DNA from: an uncultured Acidimicrobium sp.
Lineage (GTDB): Bacteria > Actinomycetota > Acidimicrobiia > Acidimicrobiales > Ilumatobacteraceae
Direction: 5' to 3'
Assembly: GCA_903895515.1 (NCBI GenBank)
Contig: CAITUB010000141.1
Location: 1-19,338, forward strand
Length of the DNA stretch: 19,338 nucleotides
Part shown: piece after piece, positions 6,502 through 13,925 of the stretch
Position numbering within the stretch: the stretch's first letter is position 1
How the letters are laid out: each line of letters begins with the position of its first letter
Notes under the pieces: model-generated
Seen by the model: the letters and a program-made list of their open reading frames with translations, nothing else
What the model was told of the DNA's origin: nothing
The model's database searches: none
Made by a program: the position numbers and the translations under genes

Positions 6502-6574
6502 GGTCGGGTAGCTCAGTAGGCAGAGCATGCGCCTGAAAAGCGCAGGGTCACCGGATCGACGCCGGTCCCGACCA
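6502..6574 (+). tRNA. tRNA-Phe (GAA)
   Basis: The 73-base gene has acceptor stem GGTCGGG/CCCGACC. The D-arm is AGCTCAGTAGGCAGAGC. The anticodon stem TGCGC/GCGCA encloses CTGAAAA with anticodon GAA at 6535-6537. The discriminator is A and CCA is not encoded. The T-loop reads ATCGACG, so position 54 is A instead of the usual T. All stems are intact, so the gene looks functional. Confidence 0.95.
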
Positions 6575-6584
6575 CAAGAGTTTG

Positions 6585-6599
6585 TTTAGTTGGAAGAGC
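6585..6599. repeat. Right arm of 15-bp inverted repeat enclosing the tRNA trio
   Basis: TTTAGTTGGAAGAGC is the exact reverse complement of 6240-6254. The arm begins 10 bp after tRNA-Phe and ends 2 bp before the stop codon of the convergent thioesterase gene. No T-tract follows it, so it is not a simple terminator half. Confidence 0.85.
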
Positions 6600-6601
6600 A
6601 G

Positions 6602-7411
6602 TTATTCAGGGCGTATGCGCACGAGTGTCTCTTGCGCAATGGTTGCAATATGTGTGCCGTCTTGAGCAAACACATAACCAGACGTAAGTCCTCGCGCGCC
6701 ATTGAAGTTCACGCAGCTCATTTCATAGAGATGCCACTGTGACGCAATCGATGGTCGATGAAACCACACGGTGTGATCCAGGCTTGCGCTAAACCTTCGG
6801 CCATCATTGCTTGCACGCGTAATTTCAGGAATGCCTTCAATCACGCTTTCGTTTGGTAAGTCGTCAGATAAGTATGCAATCGCGCAACGATTCAATAACT
6901 CGTTACCAAGCGGCAAGTCTTTCGCGCGTAACCACGCGGCAACATGTCCGGTGCCCTGCCTATTCACACCACGCAGTTCAGTTGCTGGAATGGTTCGCCG
7001 TTCTAAAAATGTGCTCCACGAAGACTCTTCAATTGAATCTGGAAGTGGAAGGTCGGGTTGTGGATGAACCAACTGTTCATTGAGTGAATCTTCTTGTACT
7101 TGAAACGACGCTTCAAGATTCAAGATCGCGCCGTCTTGTTGCCGGGCAACAACACGACGCGTTGTAAAACTCTTGCCGTCGCGAATTCGGTCCACCTCGT
7201 ATCGAACGGGTTGAGTGTTGTCGCCTCGGCGAATGAAATATGCGCGAAGAGAATGCGGCAATAATTCAGGACTTACGGTGTATGCAGCTGCACGCAGCGC
7301 TTGCGCCACGATGTGTCCTCCGAACAGACCACCCCACGGGTATTCGTGGCCTTCGCCAACGAATACATCTGGCCCATGCGGGGCTAAATCAAAGAGCTGT
7401 TCGAGGTTCAC
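6602..7411 (-). CDS. tesB: TesB-family acyl-CoA thioesterase (type II)
   Basis: A double-hotdog thioesterase of 269 residues, near the family length, expected to hydrolyse acyl-CoA to free fatty acid and CoA. The N-terminal hotdog carries WGGLFGGHIVAQALRAA (26-42). The C-terminal one carries SLDHTVWFHRP (210-220), with D212 at the position of the catalytic Asp, and IAQETLVR (258-265), with Q260 at the catalytic Gln. The hydroxyl residue of the E. coli triad (Thr228) is not obvious, since the aligned segment is SCVNFNGARG (232-241). The substrate range may differ. The start is GTG 7411, 18 bp after the lipoprotein stop, without a clear Shine-Dalgarno sequence. The gene lies last in the purA-purB-pyrE-lipoprotein string and converges on the tRNA cluster. 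Confidence 0.88.
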   Translation of the reverse strand: MNLEQLFDLAPHGPDVFVGEGHEYPWGGLFGGHIVAQALRAAAYTVSPELLPHSLRAYFIRRGDNTQPVRYEVDRIRDGKSFTTRRVVARQQDGAILNLEASFQVQEDSLNEQLVHPQPDLPLPDSIEESSWSTFLERRTIPATELRGVNRQGTGHVAAWLRAKDLPLGNELLNRCAIAYLSDDLPNESVIEGIPEITRASNDGRRFSASLDHTVWFHRPSIASQWHLYEMSCVNFNGARGLTSGYVFAQDGTHIATIAQETLVRIRPE

Positions 7412-7429
7412 TGCGAATAGTTGTTGGAA

Positions 7430-7813
7430 TTATTCGACAGTGAGAACAAACACGACCTCTTCCGAGATGTGGCTTTCAATATCGAACGTTCCAGCATTAG
7501 ATGCGACAAATTCGATTACTGATTCTTGACCCATAGCCATTTCGCCAGTAGTGAGGTCGTACCCGTGGACATGAATTTCATCAGGTCCATTTGGGTTAAT
7601 CAAAGTAATCCGCACAGATGAACCGAGGGGCACGGTTTGCATCATGTCTGGTCCCGTGTTTTCGCCAACAATCAAGCTGATTTCGACAACGTTTCCTGCG
7701 GCCACTGCAGTATCTGATGTTTCATTTGCAACGGTGGTGTCCGATGACGATGAGGACGAACATCCGGCAAGAAGCGCAACGGTTACTGACATACCAATAA
7801 GTATTTTTTTCAT
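7430..7813 (-). CDS. Small cupredoxin-like lipoprotein
   Basis: A 127-residue secreted lipoprotein. The N-terminus MKKILIGMSVTVALLAGC is a signal peptide with lipobox LAGC (Cys18 lipidated), followed by a Ser/Thr-rich tether to about residue 40. Residues 42-127 form a beta-rich domain of cupredoxin type with DEIHVHGYDL (78-87) and a closing EFVASNAGTFDIESHISEE. H81, H83, H115 and Met92/Met94 are candidate metal ligands, but a canonical Cys-containing blue-copper site is absent. Domains like this occur in periplasmic metal-handling proteins. No specific role can be assigned. Its ATG overlaps the pyrE stop as ATGA, so it is translationally coupled to a pyrimidine gene with no obvious functional tie. 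Confidence 0.8.
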   Translation of the reverse strand: MKKILIGMSVTVALLAGCSSSSSSDTTVANETSDTAVAAGNVVEISLIVGENTGPDMMQTVPLGSSVRITLINPNGPDEIHVHGYDLTTGEMAMGQESVIEFVASNAGTFDIESHISEEVVFVLTVE

Positions 7814-8379
7814 GATCCAAACTCAAATCCAAGGTCGGGGGCGGTAAGCATTGGAACATAGGGTACACCCGCACTCCGTGCCATCTCGGCACATGTTCCA
7901 CCACGATCAACGATCACAGAAATAAATGCGGGGATTGCGCCAAACTCGCGCACTGCATCTACTGCTTCAAAAATGGATAGCCCTCGTGTCACGGTGTCTT
8001 CCACAATTGCCACACGATCACCAGGTTGTAACGCACCAGCAATACGTCCGGTTACACCATGATCTTTTGATTCTTTGCGCACACTAAAACTGCGCAAGTT
8101 TCTTCCTTGTGTTGCAACAACAGCAGCAATGCCATAAGCAACTGGGTCTGCACCCATGGTGAGTCCACCTATCGCATCAATGTCTGCTGGAAGAATTTCC
8201 ATCGCAACAGCAGCAACCAGCAAAATTCCCTCTGGTCTACATGCGGTTTGTTTGGTGTCAAGAAACCATGAACTTGCGCGACCTGACTTCAACGTGAAGT
8301 TTCCTGTTTTCAGCGAATGAGTTAGCACGTGCTGACGCAGTGCTTCGCGCTGTGGGTCTAAGCGTGGAAGATCGCTCAC
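7810..8379 (-). CDS. pyrE: Orotate phosphoribosyltransferase
   Basis: The cytoplasmic enzyme joins orotate and PRPP to form orotidine 5'-monophosphate in de novo pyrimidine synthesis. The 189-residue protein shows GNFTLKSGRASSWFLD (26-41), KESKDHG (102-108, catalytic loop Lys and His) and the PRPP-binding motif RVAIVEDTVTRGLSI (122-136) with E127-D128. The length is within the family range. It starts at GTG 8379, whose first G is the last base of the purB stop (TAGTG), and its stop overlaps the lipoprotein start. The 1-bp overlap indicates coupled translation with purB and joint supply of purine and pyrimidine nucleotides. Confidence 0.95.
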   Translation of the reverse strand: MSDLPRLDPQREALRQHVLTHSLKTGNFTLKSGRASSWFLDTKQTACRPEGILLVAAVAMEILPADIDAIGGLTMGADPVAYGIAAVVATQGRNLRSFSVRKESKDHGVTGRIAGALQPGDRVAIVEDTVTRGLSIFEAVDAVREFGAIPAFISVIVDRGGTCAEMARSAGVPYVPMLTAPDLGFEFGS

Positions 8380-9689
8380 TACGAATGTGCAATTCGTGCA
8401 GCGGCATCAAACGTCTTGCTGGTGTGCACAAGCGAACGACGCAAGTCGAACGCATCATCGAGCTGTTTGCTCGACAGCGTTACGCGTGTGTCGTTTTCTA
8501 ACACCGTACGCAACTGCTGACGCTGGCTCCATGCCGATGCAGCATCTTCTTGCACGATGCGGTATGCGTCGTCGCGTGACAGACCAGAATCTACGAGTGC
8601 AAGCAACACGGGTTGAGAAAACACCACGCCAAAACTGCTTGACAGATTGTCCAACATACGTTGAGTATCTACTTCGAGGTTTTCAAGCACTCGGGTCAGT
8701 CGCTTGGTTACGTAATACGCAAGCATTGCTGAATCGGGCAACACAATGCGCTCTGCAGAAGAATGTGAAATGTCGCGCTCATGCCACAACGCAACATTTT
8801 GCAGACCTGTTTGCAAGTTTGAACGCAGCACACGCGATAATCCCGTAAGAGTTTCTGCAGAAATCGGATTTCTCTTGTGCGGCATTGCCGAACTGCCTTT
8901 TTGTCCGGCTTTAAAACCTTCACGAACTTCACTGACTTCTGTTCGTTGCAAATGCCGCAATTCAACGGCGATTGCTTCGATAGTTGAACCAAGTGATGCG
9001 CATGCCCACAAAAACTCTGCGTGACGATCGCGCGCAACCACCTGCGTTGCCGGAACGGCAACCAGTCCGAGCGATTTAGCTACATGTGCTTCTACATCGG
9101 GGCTGATATTTGAATATGTTCCAACCGCACCAGACAACTTGCATACGGCAATTGCTTCGCGCGCTGCGCGCATGCGCGACCGATCACGATCGACCTGCAA
9201 TGCCCAGAGCGCAACCTTTGCACCAAAAGTTGTTGGCTCGGCATGGATGCCATGCGTTCGACCAATCATCACGGTGTCCCGATGTAGTTGTGCCAACTCC
9301 TGCAGTTTTGCGATGAGTTCATTCATTGCGCCAAGGATGAGTTCTGCGCCGTCTTTCAACATCCAACACCATGCGGTGTCGACAACGTCGGTGCTTGTTA
9401 GTCCGTGGTGAATCCACGCACCAGCTGGCATGCCAATGGCTGCTTGCACCACATCAACAAAAGCAGCAACGTCGTGGTCAGTTACCAGTTCGCGTTCGGC
9501 AACATTTCGAACAAATGTGTCATCAACAAGCGGAGCCTTTGCCCGGCATGTCTGTGCATCGGGTTGTGGGACTACGCCAAGTTTTGCTTGTGCTTCAGTT
9601 GCAAGAAGTTCAATTTCCAAATAGCGCGCGAACTTCGACCGATCGGAAAATATCTCGGCTATTTCAGGAAGTGAATACCGCTCGATCAT
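8379..9689 (-). CDS. purB: Adenylosuccinate lyase
   Basis: This fumarase/aspartase-superfamily enzyme cleaves SAICAR to AICAR and adenylosuccinate to AMP, each with release of fumarate. The 436-residue protein carries IHHGLTSTDVVDTA (93-106), GRTHGIHAEPTTFGAK (143-158) with catalytic H146, and the family signature GSSAMPHKRNP (265-275) on the flexible catalytic loop. The start ATG 9689 overlaps the purA stop as ATGA, and MIERYSLPEIAEIFSD is the normal family N-terminus. Five extra residues upstream are possible but would start inside purA. Adjacency to purA places the last two AMP steps side by side. Confidence 0.97.
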   Translation of the reverse strand: MIERYSLPEIAEIFSDRSKFARYLEIELLATEAQAKLGVVPQPDAQTCRAKAPLVDDTFVRNVAERELVTDHDVAAFVDVVQAAIGMPAGAWIHHGLTSTDVVDTAWCWMLKDGAELILGAMNELIAKLQELAQLHRDTVMIGRTHGIHAEPTTFGAKVALWALQVDRDRSRMRAAREAIAVCKLSGAVGTYSNISPDVEAHVAKSLGLVAVPATQVVARDRHAEFLWACASLGSTIEAIAVELRHLQRTEVSEVREGFKAGQKGSSAMPHKRNPISAETLTGLSRVLRSNLQTGLQNVALWHERDISHSSAERIVLPDSAMLAYYVTKRLTRVLENLEVDTQRMLDNLSSSFGVVFSQPVLLALVDSGLSRDDAYRIVQEDAASAWSQRQQLRTVLENDTRVTLSSKQLDDAFDLRRSLVHTSKTFDAAARIAHS

Positions 9690-10957
9690 GCACGCACCAC
9701 ACAAGAATCGCGTTCTGGACCAACACCAATAATGCTCACTGGTACCCCCACGTATTTCTCAACAAGTTCAACAACGGCTTGCGCGCGAACAGGTAACTGA
9801 TCGTATGTGCGACATGCACGAATTTCTTGTTTCCAACCTGGCAAGTCCACATATGTTGGTGTTATCTCGCCTAACAATTCGCTGTCATCGGGATAACCAT
9901 CAAGCGGTGCACCATTGAGCGAATAGCCCACGCACACTCGTACTTCATCAAACGTGTCCAAAACATCAAGTTTGGTGAGTGCAATTTCGGTGAGCGAATT
10001 AATTCGCACTGCATGCCGAAGCATCACCAAATCGAGCCAACCCGGACGTCGACGTCGCCCCGTCACCGTTCCAAATTCATGTCCAATGTCAACAATTTTG
10101 TCCCCAAGTTCGCCGATAAGTTCGGTAGGAAAAGGTCCAGAGCCAACACGAGTGGTGTATGCCTTTGCAATGCCAACCACTCGCGAAATCTGTCGTGGCC
10201 CAATTCCTGTTCCTGCACACGCACCGCCAGCAGTTGGGTTAGACGAAGTAACAAACGGATACGTTCCATGATCGAGATCGAGGAATGTCGCTTGCGCTCC
10301 CTCTAACAACACGTTGTTGCCCGCTTCAATCGCTTTATGCAGGGCGTTCACGGTGTCTGCTACGTATGGCTGCAACCGTGTTCCAAGTTCGGTGAACTGA
10401 ATAACCATTGCTTCAACATCAAACGTTTCTCCACCGAGTGCAACAAGCATCTCTCGCGCCGCAGTTGCACGCTCGCGAACAAGTTGCGCAAATGCTGGAA
10501 TGTCACGCACCATGCCAACTCGTAATCCAACGCGAAGAGCTTTGTCGGCATACGCAGGTCCGATTCCCTTGAGCGTTGTGCCGATCTTTGCATCGCCCAA
10601 TTTGGACTCATGCAACGCATCAAGCAGTTGGTGCCACGGAAAGATGAGTTGAGCCAAACTCGACACCATTAACTTGCTGCACGAAATTCCGCGACTCTCG
10701 AGTGAATCGATTTCCTTAAACAGCGTTGGCAAATCCACAACAACGCCGTTGCCAATTACGGGAGTGACATGTGGATACAACACACCACTTGGAATAAGTT
10801 GCAGCGCATATCTCTGATCACCGACGACAACCGTGTGTCCCGCATTGTGACCACCTTGATAGCGAACAACATGTGAATGTGTTTCCGCTAGGAGGTCAAT
10901 GACTTTGGCCTTGCCCTCATCACCCCATTGGGTACCGACGACTACTGCTACGGGCAT
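9686..10957 (-). CDS. purA: Adenylosuccinate synthetase
   Basis: The enzyme makes adenylosuccinate from IMP, aspartate and GTP, the first committed step to AMP. The 423-residue protein has the N-terminal GTQWGDEGK (8-16) with catalytic D13, H41 in GGHNAGHTVV (35-44), GTTLKGIGPAYADK (126-139), the GNNVLLEGAQATFLDLDHGTYPFVTSSN region, and a C-terminal TKLDVLD guanine-specificity motif. The usual GKGK after GDE reads GKAK (A17), a conservative change in the phosphate loop. The start ATG 10957 is preceded by CAGGAG at good spacing. It is the first gene of the purA-purB-pyrE-lipoprotein-thioesterase string and lies 76 bp after clpB, with a likely promoter in that gap. Confidence 0.97.
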   Translation of the reverse strand: MPVAVVVGTQWGDEGKAKVIDLLAETHSHVVRYQGGHNAGHTVVVGDQRYALQLIPSGVLYPHVTPVIGNGVVVDLPTLFKEIDSLESRGISCSKLMVSSLAQLIFPWHQLLDALHESKLGDAKIGTTLKGIGPAYADKALRVGLRVGMVRDIPAFAQLVRERATAAREMLVALGGETFDVEAMVIQFTELGTRLQPYVADTVNALHKAIEAGNNVLLEGAQATFLDLDHGTYPFVTSSNPTAGGACAGTGIGPRQISRVVGIAKAYTTRVGSGPFPTELIGELGDKIVDIGHEFGTVTGRRRRPGWLDLVMLRHAVRINSLTEIALTKLDVLDTFDEVRVCVGYSLNGAPLDGYPDDSELLGEITPTYVDLPGWKQEIRACRTYDQLPVRAQAVVELVEKYVGVPVSIIGVGPERDSCVVRA

Positions 10958-10991
10958 GCAACGCTCCTGAAGTTGTGGGGAACGTAATCAG

Positions 10992-10997
10992 ATCATA
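10992..10997 (-). promoter_or_regulatory. Candidate -10 element for purA
   Basis: On the minus strand the hexamer TATGAT lies 34 bases before the purA ATG and would give a leader of about 28 bases. No good -35 element is found 16-18 bases upstream, where the sequence is AGGCGC, so this rests on the -10 match and the position only. Confidence 0.35.
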
Positions 10998-11014
10998 CTG
11001 TGCCCAGCGCAAAG

Positions 11015-11051
11015 CGCCTCTGCCGACTGGCGGTTATGCCAGTTCGAGGCG
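11015..11051 (-). terminator. Hairpin at the clpB 3' end, possible weak terminator
   Basis: On the minus strand an outer stem CGCCTC/GAGGCG (11046-11051 with 11015-11020) encloses an inner perfect stem ACTGGC/GCCAGT (11038-11043 with 11026-11031) with a 6-base loop that contains the clpB stop codon. No T-tract follows, so it is not a canonical intrinsic terminator. It may stabilise the 3' end or reduce read-through into purA. Confidence 0.35.
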
Positions 11052-13532
11052 TTGTGCCGAAATATTCAATGCGTCGTTCACCACATCGACCACGATGGAG
11101 TCGCCTTCGCTGGCTTTGCCCTCGAGAATGAGCAATGCAGCCGAGTCACCAATGGTCTTTTGGATCAACCGCTTCAAGGGGCGTGCGCCATATTCGGCAT
11201 CAAAACCCTGTACCGCGAGCATGACTCGAGCTGTTGGTGTAACTGCAAGCACAATCCGACGTTTTGCCAGCCTCTCAATGAGATGCTCCAGTTGAATGTC
11301 AACAATTGCTCCCATGTCGTCTTGAGTGAGCGACCGAAAGCGCACGATTTCATCGATGCGATTCACGAATTCCGGCTTGAAATACTCAATCGGTTCGCCT
11401 TTTAAGTTGCTCGTCATGATCAACACGGTGTTCGTGAAGTCAACTGTTCGTCCTTGACCGTCAGTGAGACGTCCATCGTCCAACAGTTGCAGCAACACAT
11501 TGAAAACTTCGGGGTGTGCTTTCTCAATTTCATCGAGCAGCACCACGCTGTATGGGCGACGGCGAACGGACTCGGTGAGTTGCCCGCCTTCTTCGTAGCC
11601 GATGTATCCAGGAGGTGCTCCAATGAGTCGGCTCACAGAATGCTTTTCCATGTACTCCGACATATCAATTCGCACTAACGACTTTTCATCGTCAAAGAGA
11701 AATTCGGCAAGTGCTCGCGCCAGCTCGGTTTTTCCAACGCCAGTTGGTCCAAGAAACATAAACGAACCAATTGGTCGATTCTCATCCGACAATCCTGCAC
11801 GACTGCGCCGGATGGCATTCGCTGTTGCCGTCACCGCAGCATCTTGACCAATCACTCGGCGATGCAGCAAGTCTTCAAGGTGCACAAGTTTTTGCATCTC
11901 GCCTTCCATGAGTTTGGTTACGGGAACACCTGTCCACTTCGCAACGACTTCAGCAATGTCTTCTGCGTCTACTTCTTCTTTCAGCATTCGAGTTGATGAC
12001 TGCAGCACGTCGAGTTCATGAGTTGCCTCTGTAATGCGTCGTTCAATTTCGGGAATGCGTCCATAACGAATTTCAGCGGCCTTCTCGAGATCGGTCTCGC
12101 GTTCCACTTGACCGCGCAATGTTTCAAGTTCTTCTTTAAGCGAACGAATTGCACTGATCGCTTGTTTCTCGGCGTCCCAGTGCACTTTCATTTCATTCGT
12201 CTGCTGTTGCAATTCAATCAATTCGTCATTCAAGATGCGCAGACGTTCTGTAGATGCCGAGTCCGATTCTTTTTCTAACGCAACGCGTTCAATTTCCAGT
12301 TGCAGAATTCGGCGATCAATGACGTCGATCTCAGTAGGCAACGAATCAATTTCAATTCGTAACTTGCTTGCAGCCTCGTCCATGAGGTCAATTGCTTTGT
12401 CGGGAAGAAATCGATTGGTGAGATACCTGTTTGACAACACTGCAGCACTCACGATGGCGTTGTCTTGAATGCGAACGCCATGATGCACTTCGTAGCGTTC
12501 TTTCAAACCGCGCAAAATGGCAATGGTGTCTTCGACCGTTGGTTCACCAACAAATACCTGTTGAAAGCGACGCTCAAGCGCAGCATCTTTTTCCACGTAC
12601 TTGCGATATTCATCAAGAGTTGTGGCTCCAATCATGCGTAGCTCACCTCGGGCGAGCATTGGCTTAATCATGTTGCCGGCATCAATTGCACCCTCTGCGC
12701 CACCAGCGCCAACAAGTGTGTGAATTTCATCAACGAAGGAAATGATTTCGCCATTGGCATCGGTGATTTCTTTGAGCACTGCTTTCAACCGCTCTTCAAA
12801 CTCTCCGCGATATTTTGCTCCTGCCAACATGGCGCCAATGTCAAGTGAAACAAGACGCTTGTTCTTTAAACCTTCCGGTACGTCACCGCTTGCAATGCGT
12901 CGTGCAAGCCCTTCAACAATGGCCGTTTTGCCAACACCTGGTTCGCCAATGAGAACAGGGTTGTTCTTCGTGCGACGTGACAGCACTTGAATCACACGGC
13001 GAATTTCTTCGTCGCGTCCAATGACCGGATCGATCTTCCCATCGCGTGCGCGTTGTGTGAGATCAACTCCATATTTTTCTAGCGACTGAAACTGCTCTTC
13101 AGGGTTTTGTGATGTAACCCGATGCGAGCCACGCACATCGCGTAACGCTTGAAGCATTTCTTCACCACTCACTCCTACTCGCGTGTGCAATGCCAGAATT
13201 ATGTGCTCGACAGAGAGATAATCGTCGTGTAAGTCTTTTTGACTTTGTTCTGCTGCGGCAAAGACTTGCGATAATTCGCGACTCATTCGCGGCTCGCTAC
13301 CACCATGCGCACGTGGCATTCCATTAACTGCAACCTCAGCACGGTCATGGAGCATCGAAGCAGCAATACCGAGTTTTGCCAACAATGCCGGCACAACTGT
13401 GTCAGTTTGACTCGTCAGCGCAATCAGAACGTGATCGGGGGTCAGTTCTGGGTTTGAGTTTGTTGTGGCCAACTGCATTGCTGCAGCAATGGCCTCATTG
13501 GTTTTTGTTGTCCATTTCTTTGGATCAACCAT
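11034..13532 (-). CDS. clpB: Disaggregase ClpB (Hsp100)
   Basis: This hexameric AAA+ chaperone extracts proteins from aggregates together with DnaK, DnaJ and GrpE. The 832-residue protein has a Clp-N domain (about 1-145). The first ATPase domain has Walker A GEPGVGKT (196-203), Walker B FVDEIH (266-271), pore loop KYRGEFEER (240-248) and arginines R321-R322. A coiled middle domain follows (about 395-520). The second ATPase domain has Walker A GPTGVGKT (595-602), pore loop GYIG (642-645), Walker B LLDEIE (665-670) and sensor-2 GARP (782-785). Between MTSNL (706-710) and FKPEF (718-722) it is about 21 residues shorter than E. coli ClpB. The ATG follows an AGAGG ribosome-binding site that overlaps the hspR stop. 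It is the last gene of the HspR-controlled operon. Confidence 0.97.
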   Translation of the reverse strand: MVDPKKWTTKTNEAIAAAMQLATTNSNPELTPDHVLIALTSQTDTVVPALLAKLGIAASMLHDRAEVAVNGMPRAHGGSEPRMSRELSQVFAAAEQSQKDLHDDYLSVEHIILALHTRVGVSGEEMLQALRDVRGSHRVTSQNPEEQFQSLEKYGVDLTQRARDGKIDPVIGRDEEIRRVIQVLSRRTKNNPVLIGEPGVGKTAIVEGLARRIASGDVPEGLKNKRLVSLDIGAMLAGAKYRGEFEERLKAVLKEITDANGEIISFVDEIHTLVGAGGAEGAIDAGNMIKPMLARGELRMIGATTLDEYRKYVEKDAALERRFQQVFVGEPTVEDTIAILRGLKERYEVHHGVRIQDNAIVSAAVLSNRYLTNRFLPDKAIDLMDEAASKLRIEIDSLPTEIDVIDRRILQLEIERVALEKESDSASTERLRILNDELIELQQQTNEMKVHWDAEKQAISAIRSLKEELETLRGQVERETDLEKAAEIRYGRIPEIERRITEATHELDVLQSSTRMLKEEVDAEDIAEVVAKWTGVPVTKLMEGEMQKLVHLEDLLHRRVIGQDAAVTATANAIRRSRAGLSDENRPIGSFMFLGPTGVGKTELARALAEFLFDDEKSLVRIDMSEYMEKHSVSRLIGAPPGYIGYEEGGQLTESVRRRPYSVVLLDEIEKAHPEVFNVLLQLLDDGRLTDGQGRTVDFTNTVLIMTSNLKGEPIEYFKPEFVNRIDEIVRFRSLTQDDMGAIVDIQLEHLIERLAKRRIVLAVTPTARVMLAVQGFDAEYGARPLKRLIQKTIGDSAALLILEGKASEGDSIVVDVVNDALNISAQRLELA

Positions 13533-13538
13533 GATTAC

Positions 13539-13925
13539 TTACCTCTTGTCTTTAAAGATTGAGGGCGTACGACCAAACAAAGTGATTGCTTGGTGCAGAG
13601 GAACGAGTTCGTTGCTTTCGCGCTGGTGACGAGCAAGAGACGTCACTTCAGTTCGCAATTGTTCAACTTCATGTCGCAAACGAATGACTTCAGATTCAAG
13701 TTCAAAAACCTGGCGAATGCCTTCAAGATTCATTCCTGTATTTGCAAGTTCGGCAATACGTTGCAGTCTGCGAATATCTGCATTGCTGTAGCGACGATTT
13801 CCACCACTGGTGCGCGCAGGTTGTAGAAGGCCACGGCGCTCATAGATACGCAATGTTTGGGGGTGAACTCCTGCAATTTCTGCTGCTACTGAGATGACGT
13901 AGACGGCGTGTGTTTCACGTTCCAT
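13539..13925 (-). CDS. hspR: Heat-shock repressor HspR (MerR family)
   Basis: A 128-residue MerR-type DNA-binding protein that represses the dnaK operon at HAIR operators, with DnaK acting as co-repressor in characterised actinobacteria. The winged helix-turn-helix lies at about 8-50, with VYVISVAAEIAGVHPQTLR (8-26), IYERRGLLQPARTSGGNRRY (27-46) and IRRLQRI (51-57). A heptad-like helix at about 73-97 should form the dimer. The gene starts with TAATG, its A shared with the dnaJ stop, and ends 6 bp before clpB. A matching HAIR operator lies upstream of dnaK at 17503-17523, so the operon encodes its own repressor and that repressor's partner. Confidence 0.95.
   Translation of the reverse strand: MERETHAVYVISVAAEIAGVHPQTLRIYERRGLLQPARTSGGNRRYSNADIRRLQRIAELANTGMNLEGIRQVFELESEVIRLRHEVEQLRTEVTSLARHQRESNELVPLHQAITLFGRTPSIFKDKR

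Noticed and set aside
6240..6599. The 15-bp inverted repeat as terminal repeats of an insertion sequence
   Set aside because: There is no transposase, no target-site duplication at the outer ends, and the interior is filled by three intact tRNA genes. A mobile origin is kept only as an alternative reading.
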